From positions 46,519-110,518 of the forward strand of contig SVGC01000012.1 in NCBI GenBank assembly GCA_015056495.1: 64,000 nt of DNA, written 5' to 3'. Source of the DNA: Butyrivibrio sp. GTDB taxonomy: Bacteria > Bacillota > Clostridia > Lachnospirales > Lachnospiraceae. Shown in pieces: positions 33,424 to 42,511 of this stretch. Each line of letters starts with the position of its first letter. Position 1 is the stretch's first letter. The notes beneath the pieces are model-generated. The model made no database searches, was not told the origin of the DNA, and was given only the letters and a program-made list of their open reading frames with translations. A program made the position numbers and the translations under genes.

Positions 33424-34480
33424 TATTGGCAGTCTTGAATTTATGGATATTTCTAAGCCACAGCTAAAGTCTGGTGAGGCACTTGTGAGAGTGAAGGCTT
33501 GTGGTATATGCGGTTCAGATATTCCAAGGGTTTTTGTTAACGGTGCACATAATATGCCTCTTATTCCAGGACATGAGTTTTCTGGAGTTGTAGAAAATGT
33601 ATATGAGACGGAGAATAATGAGTGGATTGGCAAAAGGGTTGGCGTGTTTCCGCTTATTCCTTGCAGGAAATGTTCTCAGTGCATGTCTGGACATACTGAA
33701 TTATGCAGAAATTATGATTATTTGGGATCTAGGAGTAATGGAGGTTTTGCCGATTATGTAGCTGTTCCTGTTGCTAATCTTATAGAACTTCCTGATGTTG
33801 TATCTGATGATGCAGCAGCCATGCTTGAACCTGCATCTGTGGCTGTACACGCAATCAGGTGTGCTGGACTTTTGCATACAAATGCCGATGGCATTGTTCG
33901 GGATACTGATATTTGTAAGAATAAAAAAATCTTAGTGAGTGGTTTAGGCGCAATCGGTATGCTGGTTATTCTTATTTTGAAAGATGCTGGTTTCAAGAAT
34001 TTATATGCTATTGGAAATAAGGATACGCAGTATAGGAGATTTGTTGAGAGTGGCTTAGATGGCACGCACTTTTGCAATAGTAGTAAGGTGGATGTTCCTG
34101 AATGGGTTTCAGAAAATATTGTGGATGCCGATGTATTTTTTGAATGCATTGGAAACAATGATAGTTTGAGATACTCTGTGGAATGTACAGCTCCTTTGGG
34201 GCAGATAGTACTGGTAGGCAATCCTCATTCAGATGTAGAGCTTAGAAGGCAGGCCTATTGGAAGATACTGAGGAATCAGCTTCATGTAGCTGGTACTTGG
34301 AATTCTTCATTTAATGGTACTGATGGTGATGATTGGCATTATGTACTTTCTAGAATAGCAGCTGGATTTGATATAGAGAAGCTTATCACTCATAGACTGG
34401 CGATTGATAACATCTATGACGGTTTTGTGATGATGAGAGATAAGACTGAAGATTATTGTAAAGTCATGATGATAAACTAA
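33401..34480 (+). CDS. tarJ: TarJ-like zinc-dependent polyol-phosphate dehydrogenase
   Basis: 359 residues, medium-chain dehydrogenase. CGICGSD (34-40) and GHEF (57-60) hold the catalytic zinc. Structural-zinc Cys are at about 88, 91, 94 and 102. The NAD(P) fold begins ILVSGLGAIGMLVILIL near 184. With TarI it should reduce ribulose 5-phosphate to ribitol 5-phosphate using NADPH, feeding CDP-ribitol. Galactitol-phosphate or sorbitol dehydrogenases are the closest alternatives, but context favours TarJ. AGGAG lies about 10 bases before ATG 33401. Confidence 0.78.
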   Translation: MKAWVLNDIGSLEFMDISKPQLKSGEALVRVKACGICGSDIPRVFVNGAHNMPLIPGHEFSGVVENVYETENNEWIGKRVGVFPLIPCRKCSQCMSGHTELCRNYDYLGSRSNGGFADYVAVPVANLIELPDVVSDDAAAMLEPASVAVHAIRCAGLLHTNADGIVRDTDICKNKKILVSGLGAIGMLVILILKDAGFKNLYAIGNKDTQYRRFVESGLDGTHFCNSSKVDVPEWVSENIVDADVFFECIGNNDSLRYSVECTAPLGQIVLVGNPHSDVELRRQAYWKILRNQLHVAGTWNSSFNGTDGDDWHYVLSRIAAGFDIEKLITHRLAIDNIYDGFVMMRDKTEDYCKVMMIN

Positions 34481-34537
34481 TTATGCTGAAAGTATTCTCT
34501 GAGTGAGATGTTGTCTCTGATGAACATGCACACGGGT

Positions 34538-34621
34538 AGAGCCTCAATGAAATTAAAATTGCAACAATCATTCCAAAAAATAGCAATTTGGCAGTAAAAA
34601 ATATCCAGATTGCTATTTTTT
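34538..34621 (+). repeat. 84-bp dispersed repeat, copy A
   Basis: It starts AGAGCCTCAATGAAATT and ends with a hairpin, AAATAGCAATtTGG / CCaGATTGCTATTT, plus a T run, so it can act as a terminator. Copy B is at 51441-51524; I count 80 of 84 identical bases. Both copies lie a few hundred bases upstream of a PD-(D/E)XK gene. Apart from this repeat and the hairpin at 34693, I see nothing convincing in the 34481-34896 gap. Confidence 0.9.
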
Positions 34622-34692
34622 CATACTTTACATAAGAGATAAAGGATGCTATACTTCAATCTGTTTTGAATCAAATGCACGAAGTGGCATCC

Positions 34693-34712
34693 GGTCGAAT
34701 CGACCATTTTTT
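34693..34712 (+). terminator. Short hairpin with T run
   Basis: GGTCGAATCGACC, a 5-bp stem, is followed by ATTTTTT. It is weak but terminator-like, in the otherwise empty gap before the PD-(D/E)XK gene. Confidence 0.4.
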
Positions 34713-34896
34713 CCAGAAGGAAAGATATTAGTTATATGATCTACATGTTGTGGTATTTTATTTCTTATTTTCTTTTATGGTCTAGCATTTCATGCATTTG
34801 AAATGATGTGTGAAAGGAGATTCGATGTTTTATTTGATTTTATATGAATGACCAGGCTTCTGAAAAATAAAATATTTTTAGGAGTTTGAGGATTAC

Positions 34897-35742
34897 ATGG
34901 AGGAAAATAAGAAAATAAAATGGCATCCAGGATTTTATGCTGGAATTGAGTATGAGTTACGTGAATATCGTGAAATCTTGGAGTTTGATAGGGAGCATGT
35001 TCTTTCTAAGGAACCCGTACAGATGGATATGCTTATTATTAAGAAAAATACTGAGATGGTCATTGACCAGGCTATAGGAAATATATTTAGAAAGTACAAT
35101 GTCATTGAATATAAGAGTCCAGAGGATGGGTTAAATATCGATGACTTTTATAAGACTATCGGGTATGCTTGTTTCTACAAAGGCTATGGCTGTAGAGTAA
35201 ATGTTATAGATGCAAGAGAATTGACTATTTCTTTATTTCGATTTTCTAGGCCAGTAAATCTTATTAAGACATTGCAGGAATTGGGTGCTGTTATTGAAGA
35301 GAAATATTCAGGGGTGTATTATGTAAATGGAATCATAAATATTCCCGTCCAGATTGTGGTAATTGGAGAGTTAGAGAGGGACTTATATGCTTCTTTAAAA
35401 ATTCTCGTAAACAAAGCAGATAAGGAAACAATTAAGAAATTCCTGAGTGACACTGGAAATATTAAAACAAAGGCTGAAAGAGAAAATATAGATGCATTAC
35501 TACAAGTTAGTGTTTCAGCAAATAGAGAAATATATGAAGAAATAAGGAGGGAATCGCCTATGTGTGAAGCGTTAAGAGAACTCATGAAGGATGATATAGA
35601 CAAAGCAGTAGAACAGGCAGTAGAACAAGCTAAGATAACAGCAAGATTTGAAGATGGCTTGTCCTTTGAAGAGATAGCAACAAGGACGAATGTATCTGTT
35701 GAAAAAGTTAAAGATGTCTTGAAGGAACAAGGTTTAATTTAA
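34897..35742 (+). CDS. PD-(D/E)XK nuclease-family protein with HTH-like tail
   Basis: 281 residues. The N-terminal part has MDMLIIKKN near 43 and VIEYKSPEDGLNIDDFYK near 69, which fits the D...E-x-K nuclease core with the D upstream. The C-terminal 36 residues, from KITARFEDGLSFEEIATRTN on, resemble an HTH and match the tail of the 51917 protein at 26 of 36 positions by eye. These proteins are annotated as Rpn or transposase-like and are common mobile accessory genes in Lachnospiraceae. The start follows AGGAGTTTGAGGATTAC. Confidence 0.7.
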   Translation: MEENKKIKWHPGFYAGIEYELREYREILEFDREHVLSKEPVQMDMLIIKKNTEMVIDQAIGNIFRKYNVIEYKSPEDGLNIDDFYKTIGYACFYKGYGCRVNVIDARELTISLFRFSRPVNLIKTLQELGAVIEEKYSGVYYVNGIINIPVQIVVIGELERDLYASLKILVNKADKETIKKFLSDTGNIKTKAERENIDALLQVSVSANREIYEEIRRESPMCEALRELMKDDIDKAVEQAVEQAKITARFEDGLSFEEIATRTNVSVEKVKDVLKEQGLI

Positions 35743-35761
35743 TATCTTTATAGCGATAAAG

Positions 35762-35809
35762 CTCCTAATGTAAAGTATGGAAATACATATTTGCATTAGG
35801 AGTTTTTTT
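35762..35809 (+). terminator. Intrinsic terminator of the CTCCTAAT type
   Basis: CTCCTAATG (35762-35770) pairs with CATTAGGAG (35794-35802), with further inner pairing, then seven T. A sister structure is at 40883-40934. Confidence 0.85.
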
Positions 35810-35834
35810 ATATTATTCAGAGGAGAAGATTTAT

Positions 35835-37166
35835 ATGATCAGCTCTAGTATAAAAGTTTCAGTTATTATGCCTTCTTTAAATGTTGTTGAATATATAGAT
35901 GAATGTATGCAGTCAGTTCTTGCTCAGACACTTAATGATATAGAGATACTTGCAATTGATGCTGGCTCTACGGATGGAACATGGGAAAAATTGCAAGAGT
36001 ATTCGCAGAGAGATGATCGAATTAAATTGATAAGATCGGACATAAAAAGCTATGGTTATCAGGTAAATCTTGGTATAAAAACAGCTAGAGGCAAATACAT
36101 TGGTATAGTTGAGACGGATGATTATATTGATTCTGACATGTATAGCTGTTTATACACAATTGCAGAAGAAAATGATGTCGATATGATCAAGGCTGATTTT
36201 GATTCTTTTTATGTATCAAAGAATGGAGAAAAAATATTAAGCAGAAGTTATCTTTTTGACAATGATAAAAAAGATAATTACAACAAATGTATTGATCCAA
36301 GAATGATTAGTTATTTGTATGTATATGATTGTTTTATTTGGAAGGGATTATACAATAGAGAGTTTTTGCTTAATAATAAGATTTTCTTAAATGAGTCTAA
36401 AGGTGCGGCATACCAGGATGTTGGCTTTTCACATCTGGTACATGCATGTTGTCAAAAGGCATATTACTCTGACAGGTCTTTTTATCGATATAGAAAAGAC
36501 AGGGAGGGTTCATCTATAAACTCAGATAAAGGTCTTATCTATGATAAAGATGAATTTGAAAGACTTATCAATGATAAGGATATAAGTAGTCGCCTTGTTT
36601 GCAGAGAAGCATTGTATTTGCATATTAAAGTTGTATACATAAATGAACTAAAAAGGGCTCTAAGAGCTAATGCTTATAATATCTATGATGATAATATCAA
36701 ACCATACTATGAATGGTTCAGAAATATGTTTCTGCCGATTGTGGGAGAAAATGAACTATGTCGTAATATTCATTTTCATGAGATTGCTCAGGCAGTATAT
36801 GATATAGATGGTTTTGTTAATGAATTAAAAAAGAGTGATGAAATCCAGGAAAAGATAAGAGGCTATTATATTGATCGATTATCAGGTAAAGATGTTGTGG
36901 TATTTGGAGCAGGCAAAAAAGGGAAATCTATGATCAGCTATCTGCGGCAAAGTACAGTTGATATTACTGTATCAGCAGTATGCGATAACAACAAAAAAAT
37001 TTGGGGAACAGATTGTAATGGTTATACAGTCTTAAGTCCTATGGAATGTATTGAACAAAATACAGATAATGCGTTTATAGTAGCCAATAAATATCACAAG
37101 TTTGAAATAGTAGCCCAGCTTCTAGAGGCGGGGATTCCAACGGACAGGATATTGGAGTCTATATGA
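35835..37166 (+). CDS. GT2 glycosyltransferase with C-terminal Rossmann-like module
   Basis: 443 residues. The GT2 part has KVSVIMPSLNVVEYIDECM, AIDAGSTDGTW and GIVETDDYIDSDMYS (the D-x-D equivalent) in the first 110 residues. The C-terminal module, about 350-440, begins DVVVFGAGKKGKSMISYL. The arrangement is the same as in the proteins at 6734 and 43876. The AGAGGAG ribosome site follows a strong terminator, so a promoter must lie in the short gap or transcription must read through. Sugar and acceptor are unknown. Confidence 0.85.
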   Translation: MISSSIKVSVIMPSLNVVEYIDECMQSVLAQTLNDIEILAIDAGSTDGTWEKLQEYSQRDDRIKLIRSDIKSYGYQVNLGIKTARGKYIGIVETDDYIDSDMYSCLYTIAEENDVDMIKADFDSFYVSKNGEKILSRSYLFDNDKKDNYNKCIDPRMISYLYVYDCFIWKGLYNREFLLNNKIFLNESKGAAYQDVGFSHLVHACCQKAYYSDRSFYRYRKDREGSSINSDKGLIYDKDEFERLINDKDISSRLVCREALYLHIKVVYINELKRALRANAYNIYDDNIKPYYEWFRNMFLPIVGENELCRNIHFHEIAQAVYDIDGFVNELKKSDEIQEKIRGYYIDRLSGKDVVVFGAGKKGKSMISYLRQSTVDITVSAVCDNNKKIWGTDCNGYTVLSPMECIEQNTDNAFIVANKYHKFEIVAQLLEAGIPTDRILESI

Positions 37167-37391
37167 AAAGCATAGACTATGGATATTTTCTATATTCTTA
37201 ATGAAATAGTAATGAAATGTTGTTTTAGTTGCAGGAATATATTTGGTTTAACATATATTTATTGGTAAAATAATATATATTATTTTTGAATGTACTATTA
37301 TATTGATACTTATATGTCGATATATTATGCAAAAAGAGAAACACGCTATTATAGATTCAATATAGTTACTGTAAAGAAAGGATTTCCAGTC

Positions 37392-39446
37392 GTGCTATAC
37401 AGTTTTGATGTATTTGATACTTTAATTACCCGTGCAACAGCTACACCGAGGGGAATATTTGCACTTGTGGATAAAAGGCTTCAGGTAGAGCAAAGTGATA
37501 TATCACGAAAACTACTCGATAGCTTCTATAATGCCAGGATCAAAGCAGAGAAAGCTGCTAGAAAAATATATTGCGAGGGCGATATACAAGATGTGACATT
37601 AGATCAGATATATCATATGTTAGGCACAATCACCTTGTTATCTGATACAGAATGCGATTATTTAAAGAATCTTGAACTCGAAACAGAGTATCTTAATTCA
37701 ATTCCTATAATAGAAAATATAGATAAAGTCAAAAAGCTTATACGTGCAGGCAGCAGAGTTATTTTAATTTCTGATATGTATTTATCTGCTGATCAAATAC
37801 GACATATATTATTAAAACATGACAGTGTGTTCAAAGATATTAATATATATGTTTCTTCTGAATTGAAAAAAACAAAAAGTAGCGGATATATTTATAAGGT
37901 CATCCGAAAAAAAGAAGTGATTCTATGGTCTGATTGGACTCATATAGGAGATAATGTGCAATCTGATTGTGAAGTGCCACTGCGCCTAGGAATGTGTGCA
38001 GAGCGATATGAATTCCCACAATTATCTTGCTGTGAAGAAGAAATACTAAAAAACAGATATGATCAGTATATGCTACAACTTTTTGTTGGATGTTCCAGAA
38101 ATAATAGAATTAAAAATGATATGCAGATAGCAAAAGAGTTTGGAGGAATGTATGGAGCTGCAATCTTATTGCAATATGTGTTGTGGATAGTCGGTGTTTG
38201 TAAGAAAAAGGGGATTACAAAACTATATTTTGTTGCGCGTGATGGCTTTGTATTATATAAAATAGCTGAATTATTAAAGAAAAAAAAGATTATTGATTGG
38301 GAATTGGAATATATATATGGCTCAAGAAAAGCTTGGGTTACTTCCGGTGATATTGCCAATGATATAGATAATAAAATTGATTATGTTAAAGATGATTCTG
38401 AGCTAAAACTGTTAAGAGCGTATATAAAACAGGTAATTGATTTGAATGCAGAACAAATAGGCTTTGTTGAAGTACACGGGAGAGGTGAAACACAGTTATG
38501 CTTTGCAAGACTTATAAGGGAAATGTCTGCTGTGAAAATGAGTGCTTTTTACTATGGATTAGAACGAGATCAAGATGATTCTCTAATGGACTTTTATCGT
38601 TTTACCCAGGAGAAAAGTGAGAATGGTTGTGTCATTGAGGCATTAACCAGAGCTTTGCATGGAAGAACTGTGGGATATAGTTATGATAATGGTGCTGTTA
38701 TTCCAGTTCTTACAGATGATGAAGGAACTGCGTTAAAAGAATATGGCTATGAGGATTATATTTCCTCTTTATTGTTAACAATTGAAAACTATTTGAATGT
38801 GATGCTGAGCAATAGTTTAGAGGTTGAACAGTTTCCATATGGAGAAGAATATCATAAATATCTTGTGAATACAGAAACTGGAAAAATGCTTGATTTTATC
38901 GCAGATCTGCCTCTTTCAGATACGGTACATGGAGAAGAGGTAATTCTTCGTTTTGCACCAAAACCGTCAGCTGATGAAATTAGAGATGTTAGAAAAGTAG
39001 GGTATTTAAAATATAAGACATGGTGTCCGACAATTTCTAAAAGAAGGCTGAATGATAAGGAACTTGAGAAGATATCCCAAAATACTGAAATTTATAAAAA
39101 AAGAATGAGAGATAAAGCGCTGAAAACGCATGTGGGATATAGACTTACAACTTCTAATATAAAAAAACGCATTGTTTTGTATGGCAATGGAAAAGTTGGA
39201 AAAGGACTATATAAGTATATAACTGATAACGATTTAGCAGAAATAGTTGCATGGACTGATGCAAATATAAATTGCAACGATGGAATTTATGTTACGAGGG
39301 AATCATTGAAAAATTATGTGTTTGACCAAATTATCATAGCTGTAAAAAGTGAACTGTTGGCAGATGATATAAGAGTAGATTTGCAGTTTTATGGTATAGA
39401 TAATAGCTTGGTATATTGGGAAAACTATGAGCAGATTAGCTACTAA
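37392..39446 (+). CDS. HAD-superfamily protein with C-terminal Rossmann-like module
   Basis: 684 residues from GTG 37392, with AAAGGA about nine bases upstream. The frame stays open upstream to 37290, but family members begin at the Y-S-F-D-V-F-D-T-L segment. HAD signatures are FDVFDTL near 5-11, VILISDMYLSADQ near 121 and IGDNVQSDCEVP near 185. A middle region with LYFVARDGFVLYKIAEL (about 280) is typical of large HAD proteins in capsule loci. The C-terminal module, about 590-684, begins KRIVLYGNGKVGKGLYKYI. It may be a phosphatase or a phospho-transfer enzyme. The stop overlaps the next start. Confidence 0.7.
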   Translation: MLYSFDVFDTLITRATATPRGIFALVDKRLQVEQSDISRKLLDSFYNARIKAEKAARKIYCEGDIQDVTLDQIYHMLGTITLLSDTECDYLKNLELETEYLNSIPIIENIDKVKKLIRAGSRVILISDMYLSADQIRHILLKHDSVFKDINIYVSSELKKTKSSGYIYKVIRKKEVILWSDWTHIGDNVQSDCEVPLRLGMCAERYEFPQLSCCEEEILKNRYDQYMLQLFVGCSRNNRIKNDMQIAKEFGGMYGAAILLQYVLWIVGVCKKKGITKLYFVARDGFVLYKIAELLKKKKIIDWELEYIYGSRKAWVTSGDIANDIDNKIDYVKDDSELKLLRAYIKQVIDLNAEQIGFVEVHGRGETQLCFARLIREMSAVKMSAFYYGLERDQDDSLMDFYRFTQEKSENGCVIEALTRALHGRTVGYSYDNGAVIPVLTDDEGTALKEYGYEDYISSLLLTIENYLNVMLSNSLEVEQFPYGEEYHKYLVNTETGKMLDFIADLPLSDTVHGEEVILRFAPKPSADEIRDVRKVGYLKYKTWCPTISKRRLNDKELEKISQNTEIYKKRMRDKALKTHVGYRLTTSNIKKRIVLYGNGKVGKGLYKYITDNDLAEIVAWTDANINCNDGIYVTRESLKNYVFDQIIIAVKSELLADDIRVDLQFYGIDNSLVYWENYEQISY

Positions 39447-40854
39447 GAATATGAGAATAGTAATATTTGGAACCGGGCAGTATTTTGAAAACAGACAATT
39501 CAATATATTAGATACCGATGAGATAGTTTGTTTTATAGATAATAATGCCAATAATAAAAGAGTTTTTTATGGCAAAAAAGTTTATTTACCTGAAGACATA
39601 AATTCGTTTGATTATGATGTTGTATTGATCATGGCTTCAGATAGAGATAGTATGATCAATCAGTTATTACAACTATCGGTACTAAAAACAAAAATCTGGA
39701 CCTACGAAGACTATATCAGACATTCCAAGAATAATTATAAGTATCTTGATACAAGAGGAATCGATTCGGATTGTAAAGTATTGATCATTACTGATGGACT
39801 AAAGTATGACGGTGGTGCGATATCATCAATTAATGCTGCTATGGCGTTAGTACAAAAAGGATATGGAGTAACAATAGCTGCGGCTACTCTAGAAGAAAAA
39901 ATAGAATCTGAGATTCTTAATAAAGGGATTTCTATTATTGCATCTTCCAGGCTTCCTTATGTAGGCAAAGAGGAATTAAGCATATTTAAGTCTTATGATC
40001 ATATTATTGTAAATACATTCCCGATGCTTCCTTCTGCGTATATCTTGTCATCATATTTAAATGTAGTGTGGTGGATTCATGAACCATCGGATTGTGAGAT
40101 GTACAGTTTTTACAAGGATACTAGGAGAAGATATTGGCAGTACGATGACATTGGTCATATAAAAAACAATGGTGTAAGGATCGTGTCAGTAAGTAATGTG
40201 GCAAAGAAAGCATTTGAAAGTATTTATCCTAATTCTATTGATGGACTATTGCCCATGGCAATAGTGGATGAGAAAGAATCCAAAGTAGTTGATGACGATA
40301 GAATAAGTTTTGCAATTATTGGGGTTCTAAATAGACCTAAAGGGCATATAGAATTGCTTGAAGCTTTTTTGACATTGCAAGATGCTGGATATAAAAATAC
40401 CAGATGTGAGATTATAGGAAAAAGGCTTGATGAGAGTTTTTGCAAGGAAGTTGATAAGTACATTGATCAATCGGAAAATATTGAGTATCTCGGAATATTA
40501 AATCGAACTCAGTTAAGACAAGAGTTCAGAGTCATTGATGTTGTTGTATGCGCATCATATGAAGAGACACTGTCATTGACTATAGTCGAAGGAATGATGA
40601 ATTCTAAAATATGTATTACTACAGATAATACAGGAATTGCAGAATATATTGAAGACGGAGTCAATGGTTTTATTTGCAAAGCTGGAAATGCAGATTCTCT
40701 AGCTGAAAAAATGAAGTATATAATTGACCATTTTAATGAATTAGATGAAGTCAGAAAGAATGCCAGAAAAACATATGAAAAGTTCTTTACACTAGATATT
40801 TTGGGAGAAAATCTTGAACGGGAACTGAAATTAGCTGAAATGGATAGAAGATAA
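39427..40854 (+). CDS. GT4 glycosyltransferase with N-terminal Rossmann-like module
   Basis: 475 residues from ATG 39427; ATG 39451 is an alternative. The module is N-terminal (MRIVIFGTGQYFE to about residue 100). The GT-B part has DGGAISSINAAMAL near 138, GVLNRPKGHIELLEAF near 298 and a donor site ETLSLTIVEGMMNSK near 380. That is the E-x7-E motif of GT4, followed by GIAEYIEDGVNGF. It transfers a sugar from a nucleotide donor to a growing glycan. It overlaps the HAD gene by 20 bases, so the two are translated together. Confidence 0.87.
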   Translation: MSRLATKNMRIVIFGTGQYFENRQFNILDTDEIVCFIDNNANNKRVFYGKKVYLPEDINSFDYDVVLIMASDRDSMINQLLQLSVLKTKIWTYEDYIRHSKNNYKYLDTRGIDSDCKVLIITDGLKYDGGAISSINAAMALVQKGYGVTIAAATLEEKIESEILNKGISIIASSRLPYVGKEELSIFKSYDHIIVNTFPMLPSAYILSSYLNVVWWIHEPSDCEMYSFYKDTRRRYWQYDDIGHIKNNGVRIVSVSNVAKKAFESIYPNSIDGLLPMAIVDEKESKVVDDDRISFAIIGVLNRPKGHIELLEAFLTLQDAGYKNTRCEIIGKRLDESFCKEVDKYIDQSENIEYLGILNRTQLRQEFRVIDVVVCASYEETLSLTIVEGMMNSKICITTDNTGIAEYIEDGVNGFICKAGNADSLAEKMKYIIDHFNELDEVRKNARKTYEKFFTLDILGENLERELKLAEMDRR

Positions 40855-40882
40855 AGTTCCATAAAAAGATAAGTAATCAAAG

Positions 40883-40934
40883 CTCCTAATAAAAAGTATG
40901 AAAGAACATTCATATATCACATTAGGAGTTTTTT
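40883..40934 (+). terminator. Intrinsic terminator of the CTCCTAAT type
   Basis: CTCCTAAT (40883-40890) pairs with ATTAGGAG (40921-40928), then six T. The context AAAGCTCCTAAT and AAAGTATG repeats that of 35762. Confidence 0.8.
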
Positions 40935-40952
40935 CATCATGAGGTGGACTAA

Positions 40953-42446
40953 GTGCTTAAAGAATCTGGAATCATTGATCTAAAAGAAATATCAATAAAT
41001 AGAAAACTGTTCATATTTGGTGCTGGCAGGATAATGCGGAATACATTTAAAAGATTTGCTGATGCCAAGTTAGAAAAATGTATTTCTGCGATAATAGATA
41101 ACAATGCTGATCTATGGAATACCCATATAGATATTAATGGAACAAGTATGATCATCAAGTCATTAGATCAGGTGGTCCAAGATATCGGTGATAAGCCTGT
41201 TGCCATCGCTGTTTTTGTAAAAGAAAGCAGTGACATCGAAGAGCAACTAAGACAGAGCTTTATCGGTCGTGATGCTGTTCTTTATTCTTATCCACAGTGT
41301 TGGTGTATTAATGAGCAAAAGTGGATAGAGCAGTATACAAATTATCCTCTTGAGGATAGGCTGCTCATGCAAGGCGAAGGCGATAACTATGAAAACGCAA
41401 GTGCTATCTATGATTATATCAAATGCAATAATTTATTGGGACGTTTCAAAGTAGTATGGCTGTGTGATCATCCACAAAATTTTGTCGATACTGAGAATGT
41501 TACTTACTTGGACAGAAATATATATAATAATGCATCGACAGCAGAGGAATTGCGACAATACCTTGAGCTGGTATATACAAGCAAATATGTCTTTTATGAA
41601 AATTATAATCTCTTTAAGTTTAGAAAAGATCAGGTGTCAGTGTATCTAAAACATGGAACATTTCCGCTGAAAAACGTTAAGGGAGTACTATGGATACCGG
41701 ATGATGTTGATAAGATTATCTGTACTTCTGAAAACTATGCTGATCACGCCGCATATATGGAGTCCTGTGATAGGGAGAAATTGCTAATCTGTGGCTCGCC
41801 ACGTCTGGATTATCTATATAAGGATAAGCATGTTTTAGAAAAATTAAAAAAATATGAGGAAGGGATTAATTATTTTCTTTGGCTTCCTACTATGCGCCAA
41901 ACTGCGTTAGGAAGAAGTGATGTTATTAGGCAATCGCCATTTGGTATTCCGCTTATAAACTCCGAAGAAGAGTTTGAAGAGTTGGATGCATTTCTAGACA
42001 ATCAAGAAAGTAAACTTATTATAAAGCCGCATCCTCATCAAGATTTGTCGATATATAAAATAGGCAAATATAAAAACATCTTGTTGATAACAAATGCTGA
42101 GCTTGAAGAACATGATTTCACAATCCATTCATTGATGCGCGAGGCAGTAGCTCTTATTTCAGATTATTCATCAATAGCTTTTGATTACATGTTACTAGAC
42201 AGACCAATAGCATATACAGTAGATGACATTGATGAGTATAAAATAGGTTTTTCTGTAGATGATCCGTTTCATTATATGCCAGGGCGAAAGCTTGCCAATG
42301 TAAAAGATATGCTTGATTTTGTCATGGCTACAAATGAGGGCATTGATGATCATTTAGAGCAACGACATGAGATACGGGATTATATCCATCATTATCAGGA
42401 TGGCAGAAATGCAGAGAGATTCATGAAGATGATGGGAATGATATGA
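40953..42446 (+). CDS. CDP-glycerol glycerophosphotransferase family protein (TagF/TagB-like) with N-terminal Rossmann-like module
   Basis: 497 residues from GTG 40953, five bases after GAGGTGG. The N-terminal module has RKLFIFGAGRIMRNTFKRF, to about 110. The GT-B transferase part shows SVYLKHGTFPLK near 228 (catalytic His region), IIKPHPHQDLS near 355 and ALISDYSSIAFDYMLLDRP near 397-415. These are the classic motifs of teichoic acid glycerol-/ribitol-phosphate polymerases. It probably uses CDP-glycerol or the CDP-pentitol made by tarIJ, at the inner membrane face. Confidence 0.88.
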   Translation: MLKESGIIDLKEISINRKLFIFGAGRIMRNTFKRFADAKLEKCISAIIDNNADLWNTHIDINGTSMIIKSLDQVVQDIGDKPVAIAVFVKESSDIEEQLRQSFIGRDAVLYSYPQCWCINEQKWIEQYTNYPLEDRLLMQGEGDNYENASAIYDYIKCNNLLGRFKVVWLCDHPQNFVDTENVTYLDRNIYNNASTAEELRQYLELVYTSKYVFYENYNLFKFRKDQVSVYLKHGTFPLKNVKGVLWIPDDVDKIICTSENYADHAAYMESCDREKLLICGSPRLDYLYKDKHVLEKLKKYEEGINYFLWLPTMRQTALGRSDVIRQSPFGIPLINSEEEFEELDAFLDNQESKLIIKPHPHQDLSIYKIGKYKNILLITNAELEEHDFTIHSLMREAVALISDYSSIAFDYMLLDRPIAYTVDDIDEYKIGFSVDDPFHYMPGRKLANVKDMLDFVMATNEGIDDHLEQRHEIRDYIHHYQDGRNAERFMKMMGMI

Positions 42447-42511
42447 TTCGTGTTTGAGGTTATTATTGAAATGCGATTTAGAGTATTTGAAAAATAGGTG
42501 AGAAATCTAAA

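Noticed and set aside
34897..35742. Complete insertion sequence around the PD-(D/E)XK gene
   Set aside because: No terminal inverted repeats or target duplications could be found.
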